From positions 20,013 through 84,012 of the IMG/VR virus record IMGVR_UViG_3300013005_000031: a stretch of 64,000 nt of DNA, one strand, 5' to 3'. A program made the translations under genes and the position numbers. The notes under the pieces are model-generated. The model was not told the origin of the DNA. It saw nothing but the letters and a program-made list of their open reading frames with translations, and ran no database searches. Below, one piece after another: positions 41,688-49,108 of this stretch (its first letter is position 1; each line of letters starts with the position of its first letter). This stretch comes from a virus.

Positions 41688-42734
41688 TTATACAACTTGA
41701 ATGCTTCTTGCGTTTCTATAATAAGGATTGTTAGGTGAATAACTTTGGAACATTGTATAATACTTACCATACATAGCTTTTCTGTTTGTCCACCACATTT
41801 TTTCCATCTCTTTAAAGTTTGGTGTGTTAACTAAACTGAGTGCTTGATTTCTTGCAGTCTTAAGTCTTTGTTCTATCAATTGCATTCTTTGTGCAACATC
41901 TTCACCATTTAAATATAAGTTTTCAAAGATCCTTGACTTTAGTGCATACTCATAATATTCATTTAAAAGATCATGATCTGGAACCATTAAATTCCCTTGG
42001 TCATCTTCCATTTGACCTTGATAGTTTAAATAAACTTTTCCTGTTTCAAATGTTGTAAATAAAAATCCTCCTTTAATCCAACCTTGATTGTTTGTGTTGT
42101 AATAAAGATTTGGGCAGTCACATTCTATTTCTTGACTTGCCTTCATTCTTAATGGAATTAAATCAGTATACACTCTTGTTGTTCCTGTATTGTTCATTAC
42201 TTGAACTAGTTCCCATTTCTCCCCTTTACAGTTCATAAATACTCTTGGAGCAATACAAGTATTACCATAAGGATTTAATGGATCATAAGCTGTAGGTATT
42301 GGGTCTACTATAGGATGATTAAGGTCACATGCTGCAGTTTGATTACATGGATGAGAGTTACATGTTCTACAGTTCACTGTTGGTGGAGCACATACATCTA
42401 TAGTAGATGGTACTTCTTGATAAGGTACTTCTACTATTGTTGTTCCACCTGAAGCTGCATCATACCCTAGACGCTCTACATAGTTACCACAAATAAATGC
42501 AAAATTAAATGTGTAAAAATCATCAGGCAGTTTAACTTTATTGTGACATACATCTAGTATGATTTCTTTTTGCTGATTGATTCTTAAACCTAAATCATAG
42601 TTTATTTTTTTGGTAAGTTTAATAAGCTGTTGTGGCTCTATTAAATTTTCTAAAGCAAAAGTATTTAAGTCAACTGTTACATCTTCTAACAATTGGTCAA
42701 ATGTTCTGTATCTAAGAGTATAATTAAAATCCAT
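41688..42734 (-). CDS. Probable tail ring/connector protein, 348 aa
   Basis: ATG at 42734, exactly overlapping the last base of the stop of the preceding 221-residue gene, which suggests translational coupling. The N-terminus (YTLRYRTFDQLLEDVTVDL and QLIKLTKKINYDLGL) is helical and followed by a beta-rich core. A cysteine-rich insertion lies near residues 115-160 (CAPPTVNCRTCNSHPC), and the C-terminus is a long basic helix region ending in YYRNARSIQVV. Lying directly upstream of the muzzle-type gene, it is a good candidate for one of the ring proteins that build the crassvirus tail barrel. No direct motif proves this. The Cys cluster is unusual for a ring protein and may be a metal-binding or disulfide-closed surface loop. 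Confidence 0.55.
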   Translation of the reverse strand: MDFNYTLRYRTFDQLLEDVTVDLNTFALENLIEPQQLIKLTKKINYDLGLRINQQKEIILDVCHNKVKLPDDFYTFNFAFICGNYVERLGYDAASGGTTIVEVPYQEVPSTIDVCAPPTVNCRTCNSHPCNQTAACDLNHPIVDPIPTAYDPLNPYGNTCIAPRVFMNCKGEKWELVQVMNNTGTTRVYTDLIPLRMKASQEIECDCPNLYYNTNNQGWIKGGFLFTTFETGKVYLNYQGQMEDDQGNLMVPDHDLLNEYYEYALKSRIFENLYLNGEDVAQRMQLIEQRLKTARNQALSLVNTPNFKEMEKMWWTNRKAMYGKYYTMFQSYSPNNPYYRNARSIQVV

Positions 42735-43399
42735 TATCTAAGAGTGTTTTGACCATCATCAGCACCATCTGAAGGTACTTGCATAGTCATGGTTAATTCT
42801 TTAATTACAAATTGCTCTACTTCAGAAAATAAATATTCTGGAATATTCAGTTGTTTATCTTGAGCTATTTCACATTGTTCTTTATCATTGCAAGGATCAG
42901 TAACTCCGTCAAATACTGCCTCTACTTTAATTGCTTCCCAATCAATATTAGGTGCATATAAGTAACCATTTAAATACCAGAAATACTTTCTAGTGTTATA
43001 TTTAAATGTTGTTGTTTTAGTCATAGAAACCCAAGTACCTGGATCTGTTCTAAACATTTCTATACTACCATCTATTGAAGACACTGTACGTATAATAGGT
43101 CCCATTGCACCATTGAGAATAGTTGGAAGCTTTTCTTTTGATCTTTTAAAGTAACATCCTGAATAAACTCCAAAACAACCAGCCTCTACCTTATCTACAT
43201 CAATAAGCTCTACATAGGGAAGAACTTGAAAGATTGAACTAATCTTCATTAACCTAAACTGGTTGTCTTCTCTCTTCATAAGAGTTTGACCATACTTTAG
43301 CAATGAGCTATAAATTACCCTATCAGTTAAGAACGGATCTTCCTTAACTGCTTTTAGAGTATTTCTAACTCTTGATATTGCTTCTCCAATAGTTGTCAT
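42734..43399 (-). CDS. Probable tail ring/connector protein, 221 aa
   Basis: ATG at 43399, overlapping the end of the upstream 193-residue gene by 4 bases. The protein starts with a helix (TTIGEAISRVRNTLKAVKEDPFLTDR, of which EAISRVRNTLK is characteristic), then alternates beta strands and loops, as in head-to-tail connector or tail-tubular ring proteins of short-tailed phages. The closing helix EVEQFVIKELTMTMQ is also typical of such proteins. In crAss-like phages a set of ring proteins of about 200-260 residues is encoded near the muzzle gene, which fits here. Function is inferred from position, size and fold-like pattern; no catalytic motif is present. Confidence 0.6.
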   Translation of the reverse strand: MTTIGEAISRVRNTLKAVKEDPFLTDRVIYSSLLKYGQTLMKREDNQFRLMKISSIFQVLPYVELIDVDKVEAGCFGVYSGCYFKRSKEKLPTILNGAMGPIIRTVSSIDGSIEMFRTDPGTWVSMTKTTTFKYNTRKYFWYLNGYLYAPNIDWEAIKVEAVFDGVTDPCNDKEQCEIAQDKQLNIPEYLFSEVEQFVIKELTMTMQVPSDGADDGQNTLR

Positions 43400-43977
43400 A
43401 GTTCAAATTCATTATAGTTTTCTAATTTTTTCTTATCAGCACTAATAAGATAATCTGCATAAAGTTTTCCAGTATATAGCTTATCTATTTTAGCTGTGGG
43501 TAAAACCTGCAAATAAATATTCCAGTTTTCTGTATATGCTTTTGCTACTGCTCTTTTAAATTCTCTGCATGCAGTAAATCCCCAAAATTCTCTATTCTTC
43601 ATTTTGTGTTTAGGAGCATAGTTTGAAAAAAATATTTTAGCAAGTTTACCATCTGTTTCCCAGTTTTTATTTGTTACCGCAACACCATACTTATTAGACT
43701 TAGCAAAATCAATATTATCTTTCTTACTTGTTTGACATGTTCCAATAAATAACCATCCCACCTGCTCTGGTAACAATACTCCATCTCTTGTATCAATAAC
43801 TGTCTGATATAAAATTTGATTAAATCTTTTAATGATCTTTCTCAAATCTTTATCATCCATGTTTTTATACTTAGGATGTTTCTTTTTAAAACTTTCAAAG
43901 AACTCTTTGTTCATTGTTGTGTGCACGTCAGGTCTATACCTGGGAGCAGTAAGATCTGGCTTTTTAAATTCCTTCAT
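43396..43977 (-). CDS. Conserved phage structural protein of unknown role, 193 aa
   Basis: ATG at 43977, first gene after the terminator at about 44.05 kb and preceded by an AT-rich TTTAGTATATTAAA box, so probably the first gene of a transcription unit that runs into the connector, muzzle and cargo genes. The sequence is basic with an N-terminal helical segment (MDDKDLRKIIKRFNQILYQ) and a short beta part (LLPEQVGWLFIGTC) ending in basic residues. I recall similar proteins between tail genes in Bacteroidota phages but know no function. It could be a small tail-assembly or nucleic-acid-binding protein (crAss-like phages encode an IHF-like protein in this region, but the match is not clear). Confidence 0.6.
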   Translation of the reverse strand: MKEFKKPDLTAPRYRPDVHTTMNKEFFESFKKKHPKYKNMDDKDLRKIIKRFNQILYQTVIDTRDGVLLPEQVGWLFIGTCQTSKKDNIDFAKSNKYGVAVTNKNWETDGKLAKIFFSNYAPKHKMKNREFWGFTACREFKRAVAKAYTENWNIYLQVLPTAKIDKLYTGKLYADYLISADKKKLENYNEFEL

Positions 43978-43983
43978 ACTATA

Positions 43984-44003
43984 CTATTTAATATACTAAA
44001 AAA
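43984..44003 (-). promoter_or_regulatory. Candidate promoter box upstream of the ring/muzzle/cargo unit
   Basis: On the minus strand this reads TTTTTTAGTATATTAAATAG. It lies 7-26 bases before the ATG of the 193-residue gene and just downstream of the hairpin terminator. Four other gene starts carry similar boxes. A Bacteroidota-like TATATTTG element lies a little further upstream. AT-rich sequence makes chance matches possible. Confidence 0.35.
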
Positions 44004-44036
44004 TAATGACTTTAACAAATATAGGAATAAAAGCAA

Positions 44037-44058
44037 AACCCCCGCTAGTGCAGGGGTT
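44037..44058 (-). terminator. Rho-independent terminator after the fibre gene cluster
   Basis: GC-rich stem AACCCC/GGGGTT with a loop of about ten bases in otherwise AT-rich DNA. In the minus-strand direction it is followed by a T-rich stretch (TTTTGCTTTTATT). It lies just after the stop of the 81-residue gene and before the 193-residue gene, separating the fibre genes from the connector/muzzle/cargo genes. Confidence 0.8.
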
Positions 44059-44100
44059 CTACCCGTTGTTACAGAAACCAACAAACTGCAACTTTATATT

Positions 44101-44346
44101 TTAACAGAAGTAAGCAACAATTAACTGTAGTGCTTCTGCCATATTTGTATTAGTAGGTACAACAACCTCTAAACCACAAAGAATTGGATCTCCTGTGTAT
44201 ACTACACATTCTGCATCAAAAACTTCAGAACATGTTAAAGGTGTTGGGCATCCTGCTGGAGTTGGACATGGTGCAGGAGATACTAGAGCAGTATCTGAAC
44301 ATCCGCATTTTTTACATCCACAAGAAGTACAAGTATTATGAGCCAT
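44101..44346 (-). CDS. Small cysteine-rich protein, 81 aa
   Basis: ATG at 44346, stop at 44101. The first 18 residues hold a dense Cys cluster (CTSCGCKKCGCSD) that could bind zinc or iron. The second half (CVVYTGDPILCGLEVVVPTN, then NMAEALQLIVAYFC) resembles the start of the 566-residue putative fibre protein directly upstream (CVIWQGPDIPCIKLCTGD), which suggests a shared attachment module. The gene lies at the end of the fibre cluster, 11 bases after the 566-residue gene, and is followed by a terminator. Function unknown; perhaps a fibre adaptor or cap. Confidence 0.6.
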   Translation of the reverse strand: MAHNTCTSCGCKKCGCSDTALVSPAPCPTPAGCPTPLTCSEVFDAECVVYTGDPILCGLEVVVPTNTNMAEALQLIVAYFC

Positions 44347-44357
44347 AGTTTAATTTA

Positions 44358-46058
44358 TTAAGGACAAACAATTGGTGTTGGTATATCAGTAGTACAAGGA
44401 TCTATATATGCAACTAAGCCATCAAGTTGAATTCTAAATCCAGCAACTTGTTGCTCATCATTTGCATTGCAAGCAAAAGGATACGTTAGTGCTGCATTAT
44501 ATTCCATATCTAGTGCAATAGTTCCAGCTGCAGCATTACTATTCACATTAGTATTAGCATTATTAAATGATGGAACATAGTCTCCCAATCTAACATGTGA
44601 TACAATATAATTTAAATGTGAAGTGTTAAGACCACCTGATCCCGAAAAGGCATTTTGTTCAGCATTTTTAGGAAGAGAAAGGGTTAGTATTTTATTTGCA
44701 GTAATTGAAATATTAAACAATCCAGATAAAATACTACTTGTTACTGGAGAAGCATCAACTTGTATTGGTCTTGCTCCAATTAAAAAATTAGTTGAATATG
44801 TATTATCAAATACCTCACCTGCACCCATAATAGAAGCTGGTATAACTGAGTTACCTTGATTAAATGTAACTGAACCAGCAGCTGATGTAACTACTGATCC
44901 TGCTCCAACAGAAGCTGGTGTAACAGTAGTAGAAAGATAGTAAGTATCTACAGCAGGTGCAAAACCATAGTTCCATCCTAAAACAGAACCAGTTCCATCA
45001 TCAATTGGAATAACTAGAAGTCCTCTAAAGTGTACAACATTACCAATTCTTCTTGCTTGTGGTACAAGAGTTGATCCAGTAGTTCCTGAGTAATATCCAA
45101 ATCCATCAAGATCTACCCAACCTGTATCTAATAGTTTTGCAGAAAAAGTATGTGCAGGTCCACTAGATACAGTTAATTGTATTGTTGATGTTGTATCTCC
45201 GGTAAAGGTTAATGATGTTAAATAGTTATAAATATCACAAACAGTAATCCATAAATTAGTAATTGCATCTGCTACTGTTGTTGGTGTGTTTACCCAACTA
45301 CCTAAGTATTCAGTTGCAAATGGAACTGGAGGATTTGTTAGTGTTACTGATGTATTTGCAATACACTGACTTAATACAGAACTTGCAATTGCTGAAGGTA
45401 ATCCTGTTGATGTCAATAATGCACAATAACCATAAGTATTATCATTTACTAATGCATTAAGAACAATATCAATTGTATATGTATTTCCTGCAATTACTGT
45501 TGGATTAGATAATGTACAGTCTACTGAAATTGATGGAGTAGTAAATGATGGAGGAGGAGCACTTTCTAATGCTGTAACTCTAATATTTAAATTATCTAGT
45601 TGAGTATTAATAAGAGTTATCTGATCAACAATAGAACAAATTTTAGCACCCATTGCTTGAGCATATTCAGCAATAGTCATTACAGTTGTTGTACCAATAA
45701 CAAAACATGGAGCAATAGAAACAAGAGTATCTGCACCTGTTGATTTAGGTACAGATCCTGGTGTTGCAGCTTCTGCTGCATTTACTGCTTCAAGATCACA
45801 AATTCTTCCAATTAAAAACTGAATTAACTCTTGAATATTTTGAGGCTTACAACTTGCTAAATCAAAACAAGATAAGTCATAACCATTAACATCCAAAAGA
45901 TCCATGATGTTACAAAGCTCCATACCAAGCTTGTAAACTACATTAGATACTGTATCTCCCGTACAAAGTTTAATACATGGAATATCTGGACCTTGCCAAA
46001 TCACACAGTTACTTGAGATTGGGCTACATGGACTGTTATCTAAATTTATAGGTTTCAT
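44358..46058 (-). CDS. Putative tail fibre or surface adhesin, 566 aa
   Basis: ATG at 46058, stop at 44358. The N-terminal 110 residues carry cysteine pairs (NCVIWQGPDIPC, CSIVDQI) and short helices that may trimerise or anchor it. Residues 170-330 are Ser/Thr/Val-rich beta repeats, and the C-terminal 240 residues are a beta-rich tail-fibre-like domain (GWVDLDGFGYYSG, RRIGNVVHFRGLLVIPI) of the type that often contacts the receptor. It sits between the 735-residue repeat protein and the 81-residue Cys protein. Fibre role is inferred from composition and place. Confidence 0.6.
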   Translation of the reverse strand: MKPINLDNSPCSPISSNCVIWQGPDIPCIKLCTGDTVSNVVYKLGMELCNIMDLLDVNGYDLSCFDLASCKPQNIQELIQFLIGRICDLEAVNAAEAATPGSVPKSTGADTLVSIAPCFVIGTTTVMTIAEYAQAMGAKICSIVDQITLINTQLDNLNIRVTALESAPPPSFTTPSISVDCTLSNPTVIAGNTYTIDIVLNALVNDNTYGYCALLTSTGLPSAIASSVLSQCIANTSVTLTNPPVPFATEYLGSWVNTPTTVADAITNLWITVCDIYNYLTSLTFTGDTTSTIQLTVSSGPAHTFSAKLLDTGWVDLDGFGYYSGTTGSTLVPQARRIGNVVHFRGLLVIPIDDGTGSVLGWNYGFAPAVDTYYLSTTVTPASVGAGSVVTSAAGSVTFNQGNSVIPASIMGAGEVFDNTYSTNFLIGARPIQVDASPVTSSILSGLFNISITANKILTLSLPKNAEQNAFSGSGGLNTSHLNYIVSHVRLGDYVPSFNNANTNVNSNAAAGTIALDMEYNAALTYPFACNANDEQQVAGFRIQLDGLVAYIDPCTTDIPTPIVCP

Positions 46059-46060
46059 AT

Positions 46061-46076
46061 CTATAATATACTAATT
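46061..46076 (-). promoter_or_regulatory. Candidate promoter box upstream of the 566-residue fibre gene
   Basis: Minus strand reads AATTAGTATATTATAG, ending 3 bases before the ATG codon. It matches the TTTAGTATATTAAA-type box found before four other genes. It is very close to the start codon, so a role in translation or coincidence is also possible. Confidence 0.25.
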
Positions 46077-46077
46077 A

Positions 46078-48285
46078 TTATTGAGAATTACAAGGAATAG
46101 TTGCAGTACACCCACAAGATGATTGTCCGCATGATGGTGTATTTGGACAACAAGGATTTACCACAGTACATTCATAGTCTGGATCTCTAAGTGCATCCAA
46201 ATCTATAAGTTCCTTTTTGATTAACCATTTGTCAGTATCTTCTGGACAACAATCTGATATACCATATCTTAAATAGAGTACTTGTTTGTAATATACTTCT
46301 GCAGACTTACAAGATATTTTTTCATATTTTGCTGTAGTACATGCTGGTGTATTATATCCTGGTTGTACACTTCTTCTTGGATAAACAATTGCTGGACATT
46401 CCCAAACATCAGTTGATGTTTCCGTACAATTACCAAAGGTTTCTATATAGTCTGTTTCAGGATAATATTGTGCCCATGCGCGTATGCAGAATCTTTCAGA
46501 AGTTTCACCAGCTACAAGTGTAAATATTTGCAATCCAAGTTCACAATCATAGTATTGATATTCTTTAGTTGTAGTGCTATCATTTCTAACTGTTGTACAA
46601 ATACAAGGGAATGTAAGTAAACATTCTTCACAGTCATTATATTCTACTTCTGGAATTACTATACCAGCATTTGTAGCCAATGGTGTTGTAGCTACTGACC
46701 AACAAGTTTCAGGACAATAGAGTATTTTAATTACATCTCCTACATATTGACTAAGATCTGTATAAGTAATAATTGGATCTTTATATCCTGTACAATCTGT
46801 AAGCAAGTAATAATCCCTTGCACATTCTATACAATCTATATATGCTACATCTACAGTTATAGGTACGTCAGATGGTATGTCTTCTATTTCTTCTACATAC
46901 CAACATCCAGGACAATCTAATCTAGTAATTACTTGACCAACATAAGCACTTAAATCTGTACTAGTATAAACTATAAGTGTTTGATTATCACAATTAGTTA
47001 GTTTATATTTTGGTGCATTTTGACATGTGGGACAGTCTTCATATGATTGTAACACAGTTACATCTATTGCACAATCACATTCTGCAGTATCTGCAACTTC
47101 CCAACAAGTACCAGGATAACCATCAAGTACTACAATTTTACCTAAAATTGCATATGGACTTAATGAAGGCTTAGTAGCATATATTGGATCTAAGATTCCA
47201 GCACAGTCTGTTAAAACAAAACACTCTGGTGGACAGCTCCATTCTCCAGTAGTTAAATCATTTTCACATGGTCCACTGCTAGTTACTACAGGAATATTTG
47301 GTGTTGGTCCTGGAATTACTGGATATATTTGTGAACATATTTGTAATTCCGGAAGAGTTAATGGTATACTTTCAATTTCTCCTGTTTCACAATTAAGATA
47401 AAATACAGCTTTAGCCTCCCCTATAATAGTATAACAAGTACATTCACAATTACATTCTTGACCAATTACCTCTACTTCTACAGCATCTGCACAAGTTCCG
47501 GCTGTTGTTAATTGAACATAAAAACATCCTAATGATGGTTCCCCAATTAAATTTATTTCTACAAACTCTCCTATATAGTCCTCAAGATCAGTGTATGTAT
47601 TAAATGGAGGAATAGTACCGTCACATGAGTATAATCTATAACAAGGAACATCACATCCTGGACATACTGTTGTATCATTACAATCTAATGCTTCTGTGTA
47701 ATTAGCTGTACTATTAGCTGGTACATCTGGAAGATTACCATAATAAGTAGGATCTTGTGTAGTAGCATTAGCTACTGTATAACAAGTATTTGTTTCTAAT
47801 CCTTGATATGGAGCACCTGTATATAAATATGTTCCCGGTGCTATGCTAACAAAAGCTATTTTACCGGGACCAAATGAAAGAACTTCTAGTGTACAGCAAT
47901 TTGTAAACTCATAGTATCTAAAACTTGTAAGGCAAGGTTCTGCTGCATTAAATTCTATCTCTGCTTCAGTACAAAGAATTACATTATTAATATCTGTGTT
48001 ATCATAAAATGCTGCAGTTACTATACATCCATTAGCACCATTAGAAATTAAATTATTAAGTGTATATGATATTGTAACTACTGCATTATCTGGAAATGGT
48101 CCTGTTGCAACAAAATTAGATCCACCACCACAGGTAGTTCCAAAAACTACATAACCATCTGTTCCAGAATTTAATTGTCCAGGAGGATTTATTATTGATA
48201 TTTGACCAGTAATAGAATATAACCCAGTAAGTGGGTCACATGCTGATACTATTGCCGTAAATGAACCTGGAACAACTACACACAT
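46078..48285 (-). CDS. Cysteine-rich repeat protein, putative tail adhesin, 735 aa
   Basis: ATG at 48285, overlapping the stop of the 52-residue zinc-ribbon gene (TAATG). I count 58 cysteines (about 8%), extraordinary for a phage protein. It holds at least four copies of a roughly 60-residue repeat near residues 215, 355, 427 and 492, with the pattern YxLTxC, then tDLsxYvG near the middle, then C[WF]xV, and a degenerate copy near residue 124. Between repeats 1 and 2 is a different Cys-rich segment (ECNCECTCYTI). The C-terminus is Cys-rich (CCPNTPSCGQSSCGC). Repeats of this kind occur in surface proteins of Bacteroidota phages as far as I recall. It lies among fibre genes, so an extended cell-binding fibre is likely; the function is not proven. 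Confidence 0.65.
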   Translation of the reverse strand: MCVVVPGSFTAIVSACDPLTGLYSITGQISIINPPGQLNSGTDGYVVFGTTCGGGSNFVATGPFPDNAVVTISYTLNNLISNGANGCIVTAAFYDNTDINNVILCTEAEIEFNAAEPCLTSFRYYEFTNCCTLEVLSFGPGKIAFVSIAPGTYLYTGAPYQGLETNTCYTVANATTQDPTYYGNLPDVPANSTANYTEALDCNDTTVCPGCDVPCYRLYSCDGTIPPFNTYTDLEDYIGEFVEINLIGEPSLGCFYVQLTTAGTCADAVEVEVIGQECNCECTCYTIIGEAKAVFYLNCETGEIESIPLTLPELQICSQIYPVIPGPTPNIPVVTSSGPCENDLTTGEWSCPPECFVLTDCAGILDPIYATKPSLSPYAILGKIVVLDGYPGTCWEVADTAECDCAIDVTVLQSYEDCPTCQNAPKYKLTNCDNQTLIVYTSTDLSAYVGQVITRLDCPGCWYVEEIEDIPSDVPITVDVAYIDCIECARDYYLLTDCTGYKDPIITYTDLSQYVGDVIKILYCPETCWSVATTPLATNAGIVIPEVEYNDCEECLLTFPCICTTVRNDSTTTKEYQYYDCELGLQIFTLVAGETSERFCIRAWAQYYPETDYIETFGNCTETSTDVWECPAIVYPRRSVQPGYNTPACTTAKYEKISCKSAEVYYKQVLYLRYGISDCCPEDTDKWLIKKELIDLDALRDPDYECTVVNPCCPNTPSCGQSSCGCTATIPCNSQ
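46600..47720 (-). repeat. Tandem Cys-rich protein repeats inside the 735-residue protein
   Basis: Four coding repeats (residues about 215-280, 355-420, 427-488, 492-555) with shared pattern Y-x-L-x-x-C, DLSxYVG and C-W-x-V. Spacing is 140, 72 and 65 residues, so the last three are nearly adjacent. They probably expanded by duplication. Confidence 0.7.
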
Positions 48286-48443
48286 TATTTAATAAATTTT
48301 TGTAAATTATCGTTGGGCTTATTAACTTTTAATTTTGCTTCATATTTTGCTAAACAATTAGCACAAACTTGTTGACCATCAGATGCTTTTCTTTTCTGAC
48401 ATCCACAAGATAATTTTGATTTGCAATTTCCACATACTGACAT
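48285..48443 (-). CDS. Small zinc-ribbon-like protein, 52 aa
   Basis: ATG at 48443, TAA overlapping the ATG of the 735-residue gene. The translation begins MSVCGNCKSKLSCGCQKRK and continues with VCANC, giving Cys at positions 4, 7, 13, 15, 27 and 30. CxxC pairs flank a basic loop, as in zinc ribbons, and the C-terminus is lysine-rich. It is the only plausible gene in the gap between the 189- and 735-residue genes and its stop/start overlap implies coupling to the adhesin gene. It may bind metal or nucleic acid, or help disulfide or metal loading of the Cys-rich fibres; this is speculation. Confidence 0.7.
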   Translation of the reverse strand: MSVCGNCKSKLSCGCQKRKASDGQQVCANCLAKYEAKLKVNKPNDNLQKFIK

Positions 48444-48464
48444 AACTATTGGTTTTTATTTGGT

Positions 48465-49034
48465 TTAACAATTTGTACAAGACATTTTATTTAAAAGTTT
48501 AAGGGCATAATTGTATAAGCTCATACCTTTCTGTGGCTCAAGACAAAACTCTACCTTAGACTTTGCTGCTTGAAGATACATAAATATTAATCTAAGTTCT
48601 TCAAGTTTTTGTTGAATTTTATATGGGGGATCACATGCTGCAACATCTATATCACAAAGAATTTTGTAATACTTATTTAGTGCAGCTGTCATTCTCATAT
48701 GATTATACTCTACATATACAGTGTCATTTGGGGACACACTGTATTTTATAATATATATACCGTCTGGTAAATTAAAATACTTAGTACCGCATTCTGTAGT
48801 TTGTAATTGTAAATCACATGCAGTTAAAGTTATGTGACCTGTATTAACAAAATTAGTCATTGCAGTTCCTTCTATCTGGTTAGAATAACCAAATCCCGGT
48901 ACTGTAACATTTAGTGTAGGGCATACTATTGGAATAGCAGGATCTGCTGTCTGATATACACTTGTGTCAAGTATCTTAAGAATGCATTCATTCATTACTT
49001 GAGGCACCTCTAAACTTAATACATGATTTGCCAT
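48465..49034 (-). CDS. Probable tail structural protein, 189 aa
   Basis: ATG at 49034, stop at 48465. A mixed protein with a beta-rich first half (LNVTVPGFGYSN; ITLTACDLQLQTTECG), a YFNLPDGIYIIKYSVSPND segment and a helical second half ending in CTNC. The Cys-rich composition matches its neighbours. It follows the terminator at about 49.07 kb and is followed by the 52-residue zinc-ribbon gene. I recall similar proteins in tail regions of Bacteroidota phages without a known function; an adaptor between tail and fibres is plausible. Confidence 0.5.
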   Translation of the reverse strand: MANHVLSLEVPQVMNECILKILDTSVYQTADPAIPIVCPTLNVTVPGFGYSNQIEGTAMTNFVNTGHITLTACDLQLQTTECGTKYFNLPDGIYIIKYSVSPNDTVYVEYNHMRMTAALNKYYKILCDIDVAACDPPYKIQQKLEELRLIFMYLQAAKSKVEFCLEPQKGMSLYNYALKLLNKMSCTNC

Positions 49035-49050
49035 AACTTTATTTTAAAAA

Positions 49051-49086
49051 TAAAGGGAGAGGAGTATAAACTCTCTCTCCCCTTTA
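49051..49086 (-). terminator. Rho-independent terminator after the 554-residue gene
   Basis: Long inverted repeat (AAAGGGAGAG/CTCTCCCCTTT-type stem with a small bulge, loop around TATAAA). On the minus strand it is followed by TTTATTTTT. It lies 23 bases after the stop of the 554-residue gene. Confidence 0.85.
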
Positions 49087-49108
49087 TCTATTTATTAACC
49101 TTTAATTC

